A DNA stretch of 43,697 bases from Terriglobia bacterium (GCA_020073265.1 JAIQFN010000049.1:1-43697); one strand, 5' to 3'; counted from the stretch's first letter, positions 15,806-23,393 are shown. A program made the numbers and translations. The notes: a model not told the origin generated them from the letters alone.

Positions 15806-16204
15806 CTACTTCCATTCCCAGAACTTCGTCGTCACGTTGTCGTTGGCGTCGGTGCTGTGTTCGAACACTGCCACCGTGCCGGCCAGTTTCGCGAGCTTTC
15901 CGGTGGCGCTCATGAAGTGCACCGCGCCGCGATAGCTTGCGCCTCCGCCCGGATTGAGCCTTCCCGTTCCCTGGCCAATCCATGCCGCCATGGAGCCGTC
16001 CGCGGTCATGTACATGCCCTGTCCCTCACCGTACAGAAACCCGCCGGCCTGCATCTTCGACCAGTAGGTGGTGCGGCCTTGGTAGTCGTTTCCGAAGACC
16101 TTGCCTTTGGTTTGAATCGCAACTTCCACTTTCGGTCCCGCTGCATCCAACACGCGGAAACCAGTTACTTTGCCGGTCTCTTCCCCAATTTGATCACCCA
16201 ACAT
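15806..16204 (-). CDS. Conserved hypothetical protein (MLGDQIGE... family)
   Basis: The 132-residue protein has no signal peptide or membrane segment. It has a repetitive beta-rich pattern (GKVTGFRVL, KVEVAIQTKG, GFLYGEGQGMYMTADG, GRLNPGGGASYRGAVHF) ending in TTKFWEWK. I recall similar small proteins with MLGEQIGE starts and VWEWK ends in soil bacteria, but know of no assigned function; a lipocalin- or allene-oxide-cyclase-like barrel is possible. A GGGAGG ribosome-binding site precedes ATG 16204. It is the first gene of a pair with the SnoaL-like gene. Confidence 0.7.
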   Translation of the reverse strand: MLGDQIGEETGKVTGFRVLDAAGPKVEVAIQTKGKVFGNDYQGRTTYWSKMQAGGFLYGEGQGMYMTADGSMAAWIGQGTGRLNPGGGASYRGAVHFMSATGKLAKLAGTVAVFEHSTDANDNVTTKFWEWK

Positions 16205-16318
16205 GTCTTATGGGCCTCCCTAAAGCCCGGCTGAGTATAGCTCTACTGAGCCCCACAGAGCAAGAAAAAGATCGTCTAGTGACAAAACTCGGCCCGGTGG
16301 TCGATCAGGGACGTCAGA

Positions 16319-16702
16319 TTACTTTCCAGTGGCGTGATCCGCCGGCTTTTGCGATTGCAAATAGGTGATGATCTGCCAACGCTGCGGCTCGGGAAGATGC
16401 GCGAAGGACGGCATGCCACGATTTAACGATCCATTTTCCAGGACCCAGAACAGCGTGCCGGGCGGGGCCTGAAACACTTCAGCGCGTTTGAGCGGCGGAG
16501 CTTTCTCCCCACCCTCGCCCTCCGAGCCATGGCAGGCTGCGCACTCGCGCGCGTACAGTTTCGCGCCCGCTCGCGATGCGGATTCATTGCCCTGCATCGG
16601 ATTTTTCTTGTTGGCGAACTTCGCCGGCGCCTGCTCCAGCGGGCCTACGTTCTGCGCCCAGGCCGATATCAACAGCAAACAAGTCAGTCCAATCAGCTTC
16701 AT
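16319..16702 (-). CDS. Monoheme cytochrome c
   Basis: The 127-residue precursor has a short signal peptide (MKLIGLTCLLLISAWA). One heme motif C54-A-A-C-H58 lies in LYARECAACHGSEGEGG, with probable ligand M96 in NRGMPSFAHLPE. This is the cytochrome c domain common in alcohol dehydrogenase and oxidase partners. ATG 16702 is preceded by AGGAG at a spacing of about 8 nt; upstream in-frame starts would remove the signal peptide from the N-terminus. It begins 10 nt after the stop of the outer-membrane-like gene at 16713 and is likely co-transcribed with it. Confidence 0.92.
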   Translation of the reverse strand: MKLIGLTCLLLISAWAQNVGPLEQAPAKFANKKNPMQGNESASRAGAKLYARECAACHGSEGEGGEKAPPLKRAEVFQAPPGTLFWVLENGSLNRGMPSFAHLPEPQRWQIITYLQSQKPADHATGK

Positions 16703-16712
16703 GTCAGCGCTC

Positions 16713-17582
16713 CTAGCGGTGGAACATGCTGCGCGCGGCTCGGCCGAATTGCGCGATTTCATACGAAACGCCAAAGCGCAGCAGGAATCCCGCGCTGGCT
16801 CCGGTCAACCCGAACCCGGGCGAGATCTTGAAGCTGGTTCCGCTCGCCAGGGTCCAGGCGACCGTCGGGGCAATGTAGTGCGAGGTGTCGCGCACACCGA
16901 AATCCGCGTGCGTTCCCAGGCCACCATACAGCTCGATTCCCGCCTGGAAGTTCTCCGGACAAACATTGCATCGGTCGGCTCGGGCCGTGAGCGCTAGCGG
17001 CCGGCTGACGCCTACTGAGTAGCCGAACTCGAAGGGTTCGTGCCGGATGTTCTTTTCGGAGATGAAATTCTCGGCGACCGTCCAACCCTTGACGTAACTG
17101 CTCAGGATCAGCTTGGCCTCGATCTCGCGCTGCTTCTCCAGCCGGGCGTCCGCGTTCGGCACGATGAGATCCTCTTGTCCATCGTGACCGACCACCTCGA
17201 GCAGGCCTTTGTCGGCGCCGTTTATATTTTCGAACTCGACGTACAACACCGGGTTGATCCAGTGCTCGCGCGGCAACAATCGAAACCGGTTCTCCCAGCG
17301 ATAGCCCGTAAACAGCGTACTGTCGCCGAAGGTAGCCTGCCCGTCGAGATAGAACTCGGTGGTCCACCAACCCTTGACGCCGTACTCCAGCTCAGTAGTG
17401 GCTCCCAGAAACCGGGGGCCATCCGCCGGCCGTCCCGTTATACTCTTGGTCGCGAGTTCCAGGTTGCCCGGTTCCTCCATCTGATGGGTGTAGGTAATGA
17501 AGAATGGTCCTTCATCCGCCCAACATGTCCCAATGGCGATCAGCGCCGCGGTGGATAGCAAAGTAACGATTCGAACGAACAC
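16713..17582 (-). CDS. Putative outer-membrane beta-barrel protein of unknown function
   Basis: I chose GTG 17582 because it is preceded by a purine-rich AAGGGAAGAG site and yields a signal peptide (MFVRIVTLLSTAALIAIGTCWA). The 289-residue product is beta-rich with alternating polar and hydrophobic strands (TTELEYGVKGWWTTEFYLDG, FTGYRWENRFRLL, NPVLYVEFENING, FKISPGFGLTGAS, FLLRFGVSYEI). It looks like an outer-membrane barrel. A CNVC sequence near 225 is not a heme motif because no histidine follows. It precedes a monoheme cytochrome c by 10 nt, hinting at a respiratory or redox link. I do not recognise a named family. Confidence 0.65.
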   Translation of the reverse strand: MFVRIVTLLSTAALIAIGTCWADEGPFFITYTHQMEEPGNLELATKSITGRPADGPRFLGATTELEYGVKGWWTTEFYLDGQATFGDSTLFTGYRWENRFRLLPREHWINPVLYVEFENINGADKGLLEVVGHDGQEDLIVPNADARLEKQREIEAKLILSSYVKGWTVAENFISEKNIRHEPFEFGYSVGVSRPLALTARADRCNVCPENFQAGIELYGGLGTHADFGVRDTSHYIAPTVAWTLASGTSFKISPGFGLTGASAGFLLRFGVSYEIAQFGRAARSMFHR

Positions 17583-17761
17583 TGCTCTTCCCTTCTGGGC
17601 GAGGTCAACCGAGTACCTCTCCGTTCTTAGTAGCAATAGCCTTGCAACTGGAGTGACGATGAGCAATTATTCAGCCATCTGTCTCAGAATCAACAGCAAC
17701 TCAGTTGCAACTAACTCCGGTCTCGAATATAGGACTAAATCGGTCTGGAATCAAGCATCTT

Positions 17762-17791
17762 CATTCGTGAGGTCTGAAATCCTCGCGAATG
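17762..17791. promoter_or_regulatory. Hairpin upstream of the outer-membrane/cytochrome operon
   Basis: Arms CATTCGTGAGG and CCTCGCGAATG pair at 10 of 11 positions (plus a G-T wobble) around TCTGAAAT. It lies about 180 bp upstream of the GTG at 17582 and next to a VWFA-like remnant. It could be an operator, a terminator of lost genes, or incidental. Confidence 0.4.
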
Positions 17792-17868
17792 GCTAGAATG
17801 GAGGGCTGATTGGTGCGCGCGGGAGATCGGGTGAAAGGCCCGCACTCGGGAACAGGACTGCTAGATCG

Positions 17869-18153
17869 TCAATGATTCGCCTGCGCCGCGCAATCCGTGC
17901 CACGGCTGCCGAAATCCGCGCCCCCGGTCTCGCGCGCAACGCGCTCCATCACGCTGATGCCGTATTTGTTCCGCGCGTCGAGCCGGCCATCTTCGGCGTC
18001 GGTGTAGCGCACCGAGAACAGCCTCACGTCGTTGCCCTGCGCGGTTTCGATCGCATCCAGCATGTGGTGCGCGTTCGAATGGTCTTCCCCGTCGCTTAGA
18101 ACGCCGTCCCGAGGATGCGCCGCTCGCGCGGACACCAGGAGGCGCGAATGCAA
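17869..18153 (-). pseudogene. Fragment of acidobacterial VWFA-related protein
   Basis: The central part, LSDGEDHSNAHHMLDAIETA through RNKYGISVMERVARETGGAD, closely follows the TIGR03436-type VWFA-related domain (DGEDHS near the metal site, then RYT...LxARNKYG...MxRxAxETGG). The signal peptide, first half of the VWA domain and the C-terminal part that normally follow ETGGADF are missing. The N-terminal residues of this frame (MHSRLLVSARAAHPR) do not fit the family. It is best read as a decayed fragment left by deletion. Confidence 0.7.
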
Positions 18154-18204
18154 GATTCCATGCCGATCCGCTGGAAACGCCGCCGGCGCACCGTTCGTCC
18201 CAGA

Positions 18205-18251
18205 ATTCAGGAATGTTTGTGATACTCTTACATGACTGTTAATTCCTGAAT
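18205..18251. promoter_or_regulatory. Inverted repeat abutting the amino-acid transporter start
   Basis: Perfect 10-bp arms ATTCAGGAAT (18205-18214) and ATTCCTGAAT (18242-18251) are separated by 27 nt; the second ends directly against ATG 18252. The spacing, about 3.5 helical turns between arm centres, and the position over the likely promoter and start suggest a regulator-binding site. It could also fold in mRNA to cover the start. Confidence 0.5.
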
Positions 18252-19793
18252 ATGCCTGATCTTCTCGCCTGCAAGCCTCTCGACATGATTCGTCAAGAGG
18301 CCGAGACCACAGATGAACACTCTCTGAAACGCGTGCTGGGGGCGACCAACCTGGTCGCGCTGGGGATCGGCGCCATCATCGGGACCGGCATCTTCGTGCT
18401 CACAGGTTCGGTGGCGGCGCAGCACGCCGGGCCCGGGATCGTGCTCTCGTTTATTCTGGCCGGCATCGGGTGCGCTTTCGCGGGCCTGTGCTACGCCGAG
18501 TTCGCTTCGCTGATTCCGATCGCAGGTTCGGCCTACACCTACGGCTACGCGACGCTGGGTGAAATCTTCGCCTGGATCATCGGCTGGGACTTGATCCTGG
18601 AGTACGCTTTTGGAGCCGCCACCGTGGCCTCGGGCTGGAGCGCCAACGTGGTGCAACTGCTGGCGCGGATCGGCATTACGATTCCGCCGCAGATCATCGC
18701 GACGCCCGGGACGCTGCTGGTGCACTACCAGGATTTGTGGCAGCCGGCCACGTCCGTGCCGGCCGGCGTCGACTTGGCCACGCTGCCCCACGCCACCGCG
18801 GTTTTCAATCTGGTCGCCTTCATCTCCATCGCCCTGGTCACCACGATTCTGGTCATCGGCATCCAGGAATCAGCCACCATCAACTCGGTGATCGTGTTCG
18901 TCAAGGTCGGCACGGTGCTGGTGTTCATCGCGGTCGCGGCCATCTATGTCTTCCAGCATTTCTCGCAGGCCACCGCCAACTGGAAGCCGTTCATCCCGCC
19001 CAACAAGGGGACCTTCGGCGAGTTCGGCTGGTCGGGCATCCTGCGCGGCTCAGGCAAGATCTTTTTCGCCTACATCGGGTTCGATGCGGTCTCGACGGCC
19101 GCCCAGGAGGCGCGCAATCCGCAGAAGGATATGCCCGTGGGCATTCTGGGATCGCTGACCATCTGCACGCTGCTCTACATCGTAACGGCCTGGCTGCTGA
19201 CGGGCGTGGTCAGCTACACGCGGCTCAACGTCGGCGCGCCCATTGCCCTGGGGATGGCGGAAACGGGCGTGCGCTGGGGCGAGTTTCTGGTGCTGATTGG
19301 AACCATCATGGGCCTGAGCACCGTGATGCTGGTCATGCTGCTGGGCCAGTCGCGCGTGTTCTTCTCCATGTCGCGCGACGGGCTGTTGTGGAAATGGGCG
19401 GGCGCCATCCATCCGCGTTTTCGCACCCCGTGGATTTCCTCGATCATCGTCGGAGTATTCGTCGCGATTCTGCCGGCCCTGTTCCCGATCAACGTGCTGA
19501 ACGATCTCACCAGCATCGGCACGCTGCTGGCTTTCGTGATCGTGTGCGCGGGTGTCTGGGTGCTGCGGGTGCGGCGTCCTGAGCTTCACCGGCCGTTCAA
19601 GACGCCGCTGGTCCCGCTGGTTCCGATCCTGGGTATTGTCGTCTCGCTGGGCCTGATGGCGGGACTGCCCGGCGAGGCCTGGCTCCGGCTGCTCGTCTGG
19701 CTGATTATTGGGATGGTCATTTATATGACCTACGGGCGCAAGAACAGCCGCGTGCAGCAGTATCTGGCGTCGGACCGCAAAGCCGCCGACTGA
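18252..19793 (+). CDS. APC-family amino acid permease, YfnA/CAT-like
   Basis: The 513-residue integral membrane protein has about 12 hydrophobic segments and the APC transporter substrate motif GIGAIIGTGIFVLTG (about 38-52). ILEYAFGAATVASGWS and FFAYIGFDAVSTAAQEARNP (about 275-294) are hallmarks of the cationic amino-acid transporter (CAT/YfnA) branch. It should import amino acids with protons across the inner membrane; the exact substrate is open. The basic cytoplasmic N-terminus (MIRQEAETTDEHSLKRVLG) fits the family. A perfect inverted repeat abuts the start codon and may regulate it. It converges on the gene ending at 19801. Confidence 0.93.
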   Translation: MPDLLACKPLDMIRQEAETTDEHSLKRVLGATNLVALGIGAIIGTGIFVLTGSVAAQHAGPGIVLSFILAGIGCAFAGLCYAEFASLIPIAGSAYTYGYATLGEIFAWIIGWDLILEYAFGAATVASGWSANVVQLLARIGITIPPQIIATPGTLLVHYQDLWQPATSVPAGVDLATLPHATAVFNLVAFISIALVTTILVIGIQESATINSVIVFVKVGTVLVFIAVAAIYVFQHFSQATANWKPFIPPNKGTFGEFGWSGILRGSGKIFFAYIGFDAVSTAAQEARNPQKDMPVGILGSLTICTLLYIVTAWLLTGVVSYTRLNVGAPIALGMAETGVRWGEFLVLIGTIMGLSTVMLVMLLGQSRVFFSMSRDGLLWKWAGAIHPRFRTPWISSIIVGVFVAILPALFPINVLNDLTSIGTLLAFVIVCAGVWVLRVRRPELHRPFKTPLVPLVPILGIVVSLGLMAGLPGEAWLRLLVWLIIGMVIYMTYGRKNSRVQQYLASDRKAAD

Positions 19794-19800
19794 GCGAGCC

Positions 19801-20412
19801 TCACTCCAGCGTGACCGGACGGTCGAACACCACGTCGAGCGTCGCGCCGTGCCGCAGTTCCACCTCTTTACCGCGGCTCAACAACACGGTAGCGAGTCCC
19901 ACGGCCGCTCCCGCGCCGGCCCCGATGCCCGCGCCTTTCCAGCTGCGGTCCGCCAGACCGCCGATCGACGCTCCGCTGCCGGCCAGAATGGCGATGCGTT
20001 CGGCATCCTTGCCCATGTCGGGGCCCTGCTCAATGGTGCTTTCCTTGCCGGTCACCTTCTGTCCGGTTTCTTCGGCGTCCACGGAAGTCAGGTGCGGCGA
20101 AAACTTGAACACCTTGCCGCTCGCGAGCGTCAGGGTTTCGAGGCGAATTCCCAACTGCGCGCGGCCCTTCACGCGTCCGCTGCGCTTGGCTTGTGTAACC
20201 ACGCCCTGCACGTAGCTTCCGGCCGGCACCGCGATTGTTCCGTCCACGCTGATCGGGCTGGCGGTCCGCAGATAGACGAAATCGCCCTCCTGCGCGGTGC
20301 GCGTGTTGATGGAGTTTTCCACACGCAGCAAGACGTGAGCGCCGCGCGGGATCTCGGCCGCCGACGCCGCCCACACGACCAACAGCAGAATCAGCCCAGC
20401 GAAGCGCGCCAT
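19801..20412 (-). CDS. Secreted conserved hypothetical protein with C-terminal glycine-zipper segment
   Basis: The 203-residue product starts at ATG 20412, preceded by AGGAG; a TTG at 20418 is less likely. A signal peptide (MARFAGLILLLVVWAASAA) precedes beta-rich sequence (IPRGAHVLLRVENSINTRTA, VYLRTASPISVDGTIAVPAG, GSYVQGVVTQAKRSGRVKG). Near 155-175 there is a glycine/alanine-rich stretch (GAGIGAGAGAAVGLATVLL) like a glycine zipper or membrane insertion. The first part resembles the TrbI/VirB10-like barrel module seen in acidobacterial periplasmic proteins. Function is unknown. Confidence 0.7.
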   Translation of the reverse strand: MARFAGLILLLVVWAASAAEIPRGAHVLLRVENSINTRTAQEGDFVYLRTASPISVDGTIAVPAGSYVQGVVTQAKRSGRVKGRAQLGIRLETLTLASGKVFKFSPHLTSVDAEETGQKVTGKESTIEQGPDMGKDAERIAILAGSGASIGGLADRSWKGAGIGAGAGAAVGLATVLLSRGKEVELRHGATLDVVFDRPVTLE

Positions 20413-20471
20413 AAGCAATCTCCTATCACGATAGTAACCCTTCGTGCAGCGCGTACGTTTCGAGCATCAGG

Positions 20472-20477
20472 TATAAT
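20472..20477 (+). promoter_or_regulatory. Consensus -10 box TATAAT, possibly giving a leaderless mRNA
   Basis: TATAAT lies 7 nt before ATG 20485, and no Shine-Dalgarno sequence intervenes. If used, transcription would start at or next to the A of the start codon. No convincing -35 box is seen at 16-18 nt upstream. Confidence 0.45.
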
Positions 20478-20484
20478 TCTGAAA

Positions 20485-22161
20485 ATGAATCGCTGCTTCA
20501 ATCCTCTGTCCACCGTGTATCTGTTCCTATGCGCGGCAAGCCCGCTGCTTTCGGCCACGCCGGCCATCTCAAGCGTCATGAACTCGGCCACCAACATCGT
20601 GCAGTCGCTGCCGAACAGCGCGATCGCGCCCGGGAGCATCTTCGTGGTGAAAGGCACCGGCTTGGGGCCGCTTTCGCTTTCGGTATCTCAGACGCCCTTC
20701 CAAAGTACAACCTTGAACGGAACGTCCGTGGCCGTGACCGTGGGAGGAACCACGGTGAGCTGCCTGATGTATTACACCTCGGACGGCCAGATCGCCGCTC
20801 TGCTGGCTTCGAATACACCCACCGGCAGCGGGACGATCAAGGTTACATATAACGGCCAGTCGAGCGCGGCCGCGCCGATCGGCGTCGCGGCGAACAATCT
20901 CGGAATTTTCACGGTCGACTCGAGCGGGTCGACCGGCGATTCCGTCGCCATCGTAACTTATCCCGACTACAGCCTGGTCTCGTCGGTGAAAGCCCCCAAT
21001 TGCGGCGGACCGAATACTACCTGCGGCGCGGCGAATCCCGGCGATACGCTGATCCTCTGGGCCACGGGCCTGGGCCGCATCACCGGAGACGACGCCTCGG
21101 GCGCCGGCCTCGGCCAAAACATGCCGAATGTTCCTCTGAAGTTGTGGATCGGCGGCGTGCAGGCCAATGTGAGTTACCAGGGACGCTCCGGTTGTTGCAT
21201 CGGCGAGGACCAGATCGTGTTCACGGTTCCCGACGACGCGCCCACCGGGTGCGCCGTTCCGATGGTGGTTGAGATCACCACCAACATCACTGAAGTCAGC
21301 AATTCGGCGATGATGCCGATTGCGCGCGGAAGCCGGTCCTGCGCGTTGAGCGATATCGCCGCCGGATCGATCGACGCCTCGCTGCTGAGTGGAACCGTTC
21401 CATTCGGCGAAGTGGAGGTGGACCACTTGCTGAATGACTCGGGCTCCGGGTTCAACGACACGGCGTCATTCAACTTTCTGACCTTTACGATTCCCGCGGC
21501 TGTGCAGCCGTTCGCCGGGACTTATCTGGACCACATACCGGTTGGCACCTGCATCACTCAGAACTCGGTTCGCCCGGGCGACCCCCCCGCGTTCACAAAC
21601 CTGGTTCCGCTGGATGGAGGTTCGAGATTCACCGTCACCGGCCCGAAGGGCAGCCAGACCGTGACGGCCGCGACCGGCGACAACGTTTCGCTCAGCACGG
21701 CGGGCACGTTCCTGGTGCCGGGCGACTATACGATCAGCGGCGGGGGCGGGAAAGACGTCGGCGCATTCTCCGTGAATGTCAATCTTCCGGCGCTGCCGAC
21801 GCTCACCAGTCCGGCCAACCCGGGCAGCCTGAGCGTCAATCGAACCAAGGGGCTGACCATCACCTGGAATCCCACCGGCGCCAGCAGCCACGTTGAGATA
21901 CAGCTCCGCAGCGCGGCGGCAGGCAACAGTTTCGCCATGATAAGTTGCAAGGCGCCGGTGAGCGCCGGAACATTCACGATTCCGTCCTACCTGTTGTTCG
22001 CGCTTCCGAATGGAAACGGCACGAATTTCAATTTCCAGACCGGCGATGGGCCTGCCGGTCCGGCGAGCATTTCTCTTTTCTCGGCTTCCGGCCTGGCGAG
22101 TGGAATTGCACAAACGTTCGCTGATGGCATAAGCTTCGGCGGATTCAACATCGCGAATTAA
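20485..22161 (+). CDS. Secreted protein with Solibacter Ig-like (TIGR03437-type) N-terminal domain
   Basis: The 558-residue protein starts with a signal peptide (LSTVYLFLCAASPLLSA). Residues about 25-265 form a TIGR03437-type unit (AISSVMNSATNIVQSLPN, APGSIFVVKGTGLGP, CGAANPGDTLILWATGLG). The remainder is beta-rich with further Ig-like or bacterial surface features but no catalytic motif. Several cysteine pairs (CGGPNTTC, SGCCIGEDQ) could form disulfides outside the cytoplasm. The open frame extends far upstream without a start that would preserve the signal peptide, so ATG 20485 is chosen; a TATAAT lies 7 nt before it. Role unknown, probably surface or extracellular. Confidence 0.75.
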   Translation: MNRCFNPLSTVYLFLCAASPLLSATPAISSVMNSATNIVQSLPNSAIAPGSIFVVKGTGLGPLSLSVSQTPFQSTTLNGTSVAVTVGGTTVSCLMYYTSDGQIAALLASNTPTGSGTIKVTYNGQSSAAAPIGVAANNLGIFTVDSSGSTGDSVAIVTYPDYSLVSSVKAPNCGGPNTTCGAANPGDTLILWATGLGRITGDDASGAGLGQNMPNVPLKLWIGGVQANVSYQGRSGCCIGEDQIVFTVPDDAPTGCAVPMVVEITTNITEVSNSAMMPIARGSRSCALSDIAAGSIDASLLSGTVPFGEVEVDHLLNDSGSGFNDTASFNFLTFTIPAAVQPFAGTYLDHIPVGTCITQNSVRPGDPPAFTNLVPLDGGSRFTVTGPKGSQTVTAATGDNVSLSTAGTFLVPGDYTISGGGGKDVGAFSVNVNLPALPTLTSPANPGSLSVNRTKGLTITWNPTGASSHVEIQLRSAAAGNSFAMISCKAPVSAGTFTIPSYLLFALPNGNGTNFNFQTGDGPAGPASISLFSASGLASGIAQTFADGISFGGFNIAN

Positions 22162-22185
22162 ACTCTGGGGGCGCGGCGCCGGCCG

Positions 22186-22641
22186 CTATGATTTGGCGCC
22201 GCCGCGCGCCTCAGCCTCAGCCAGCCATCCGCGCCGCAGCCGCTCGGCCGGAACGCTCGAAAGATAGGGCTTGAGGTCGAGAATCGGCGTTCCATCCAGC
22301 ATGTCGACACCGCGGACGTGCAGCTTCGATCCCTCCCGGCGCAGCAGCTCAACCACCGTCAGCCCGATCGGGTTCGGACGCCGCGGGGATCGGGTGGCGA
22401 ACACGCCGTGCGGCCGGCCGTCGCTCGGGGGCTTCGCCTCTAGGCTGAACCCTTCGGAGCGATCGAAGGCCCAGATGACGAACAAGTGTGAAAAGCCTTC
22501 TACGTCGGCGAGGCCAGGCTCAAACTCCGGTAATATTTCGAGAACTCCCTCCGCGTCGTGCTTCGCGCCTAGTCCTTTCGGAATTTCGCTGCCTTGCTGG
22601 TAAGGACTCCTTACGTATCCGATTGGCTGCATGGAAAACAT
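22186..22641 (-). CDS. trmO: tRNA (N6-threonylcarbamoyladenosine(37)-N6)-methyltransferase TrmO
   Basis: The 151-residue protein is a TsaA/YaeB/TrmO domain, which methylates N6 of t6A37 in tRNA-Thr(GGU) using SAM. Evidence is MQPIGYVRSPY at the N-terminus, FSHLFVIWAFDRSEGF, and the diagnostic ATRSPRRPNPIGLTVVELL. GVDMLDGTPILDLKPYL closes the domain. ATG 22641 fits the usual family N-terminus; ATG 22632 is also possible, and the open frame upstream to 22716 lacks family similarity. It lacks the extra C-terminal domain of E. coli TrmO. It is divergent from the selenoprotein-like gene. tsaB, needed for t6A itself, is also in this window at 28187. Confidence 0.9.
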   Translation of the reverse strand: MFSMQPIGYVRSPYQQGSEIPKGLGAKHDAEGVLEILPEFEPGLADVEGFSHLFVIWAFDRSEGFSLEAKPPSDGRPHGVFATRSPRRPNPIGLTVVELLRREGSKLHVRGVDMLDGTPILDLKPYLSSVPAERLRRGWLAEAEARGGAKS

Positions 22642-22658
22642 AGCGTGGCTATTGTCGA

Positions 22659-23300
22659 ATGGCGAGGGATCAAAAGTCCAGCGCGATGCAGGCTGGCTAC
22701 AATAAAGTTGTGGCACGCATCCGCGGACTCGAATCCAGCGAAACCGGACCGCTCACGCGCTTTCTCTACTGGATGACCAGGCGCAAAATCGGCCGCGTGG
22801 TCCTGCCCTTCAAAGTCGCCGCGCATCATCCCCGGCTGCTGCTCGCCACCGGCCAGATGGAGATGGGCCAGCAAGCCGCGCGCAGCGTCGATCCCAAGCT
22901 GAAAGCCCTGGCCAGCATCAAGGCCGCGCTGCTGATCGGTTGTCCGTTCTGAATCGACATCGGGTCTGCCGTGGGCAGACAGGCCGGCGTCAGCGAAAAT
23001 CAGCTCATGGCGCTCCCCGATTTCGAAAACGCGTGCGAGTTCACGCCGATCGAGAAGCTGGTGCTGCGCTACGCCGTGGCCATGACCGCGACGCCGGTAG
23101 AGGTCCCCGACGAACTGTTTCAAGCCCTGCGCGAGCAATTCGATGAACGCCAGCTGGTCGAGCTGACCTCCGCCATCGCGTGGGAGAACTACCGGGCCCG
23201 TTTCGATCACGCCTTTGGCATCGAAGCCGAAGGTTTCTACCGGGGCGCGCTTTGCCTGCTGCCTCAACGAGATACGGCCCACCCCGCCGCCCACTCCTAG
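22659..23300 (+). CDS. AhpD/carboxymuconolactone decarboxylase-family protein, probable selenoprotein (in-frame TGA = Sec)
   Basis: Two open segments, 22659-22949 and 22953-23300, are in the same frame and separated only by TGA at 22950-22952. Read through, the protein has 213 residues and the active-site sequence IGCPF-U-IDIGSAVGR, where family members have CPFC; selenocysteine would be residue 98 and its partner C95. The downstream part continues the same CMD-family domain (LEKLVLRYAVAMTATPVEV, QLVELTSAIAWENYRARFDH). Family members are thiol peroxidase or disulfide-exchange enzymes. A perfect hairpin starts 11 nt after the TGA. The start is uncertain: ATG 22686 or GTG 22710, the latter after a TACAAT box, are alternatives. 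Without Sec decoding only an inactive 97-residue N-terminal fragment would be made. Confidence 0.8.
22698..22703 (+). promoter_or_regulatory. Possible -10 box TACAAT before GTG 22710
   Basis: TACAAT lies 6 nt before an in-frame GTG of the selenoprotein-like gene. It would produce a leaderless or nearly leaderless transcript starting protein synthesis at the conserved ARIRGLES segment. It lies inside the longer open frame, so it competes with the upstream start choices. Confidence 0.3.
22964..22980 (+). promoter_or_regulatory. Bacterial SECIS-like hairpin
   Basis: GTCTGCC (22964-22970) and GGCAGAC (22974-22980) pair perfectly over 7 bp around the loop GTG. The hairpin is 17 nt long and begins 11 nt after the TGA at 22950-22952, the same spacing and size as the minimal upper stem-loop of the E. 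coli fdhF SECIS. A G at the first loop position also fits the bacterial SECIS rule. The hairpin lies in coding sequence for conserved residues, so part of the pairing could be coincidental. Confidence 0.7.
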
Positions 23301-23393
23301 GGTATTCACCGCACGCTGCGGGTCGTATTCCCCTAGGACCTATAAGGTTTTAGTACCCTTCGGACGATACATAGTTTTAGCGGCTGGCAACGC

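Noticed and set aside
15260-16234. 324-codon plus-strand ORF
   Set aside because: Antisense to two genes with ribosome-binding sites and recognisable protein patterns; composition is shadow-like.
16980-17000. Possible heme motif in the outer-membrane-like protein (CNVC)
   Set aside because: No histidine follows the second cysteine, so it is not a c-type heme site.
19849-20484. Long upstream extension of the secreted protein at 20485
   Set aside because: It is antisense to the gene at 19801 and would bury the signal peptide internally.
22950-22952. Simple nonsense mutation or frameshift in the CMD-family gene
   Set aside because: The frame is kept on both sides, TGA replaces exactly the redox Cys codon and a well-placed hairpin follows, so selenocysteine is the better explanation; a mutation is not fully excluded.
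23301-23393. Regulatory structure before the amidase gene
   Set aside because: CCTAGG and AT-rich pieces are present but form no convincing hairpin or promoter pair.
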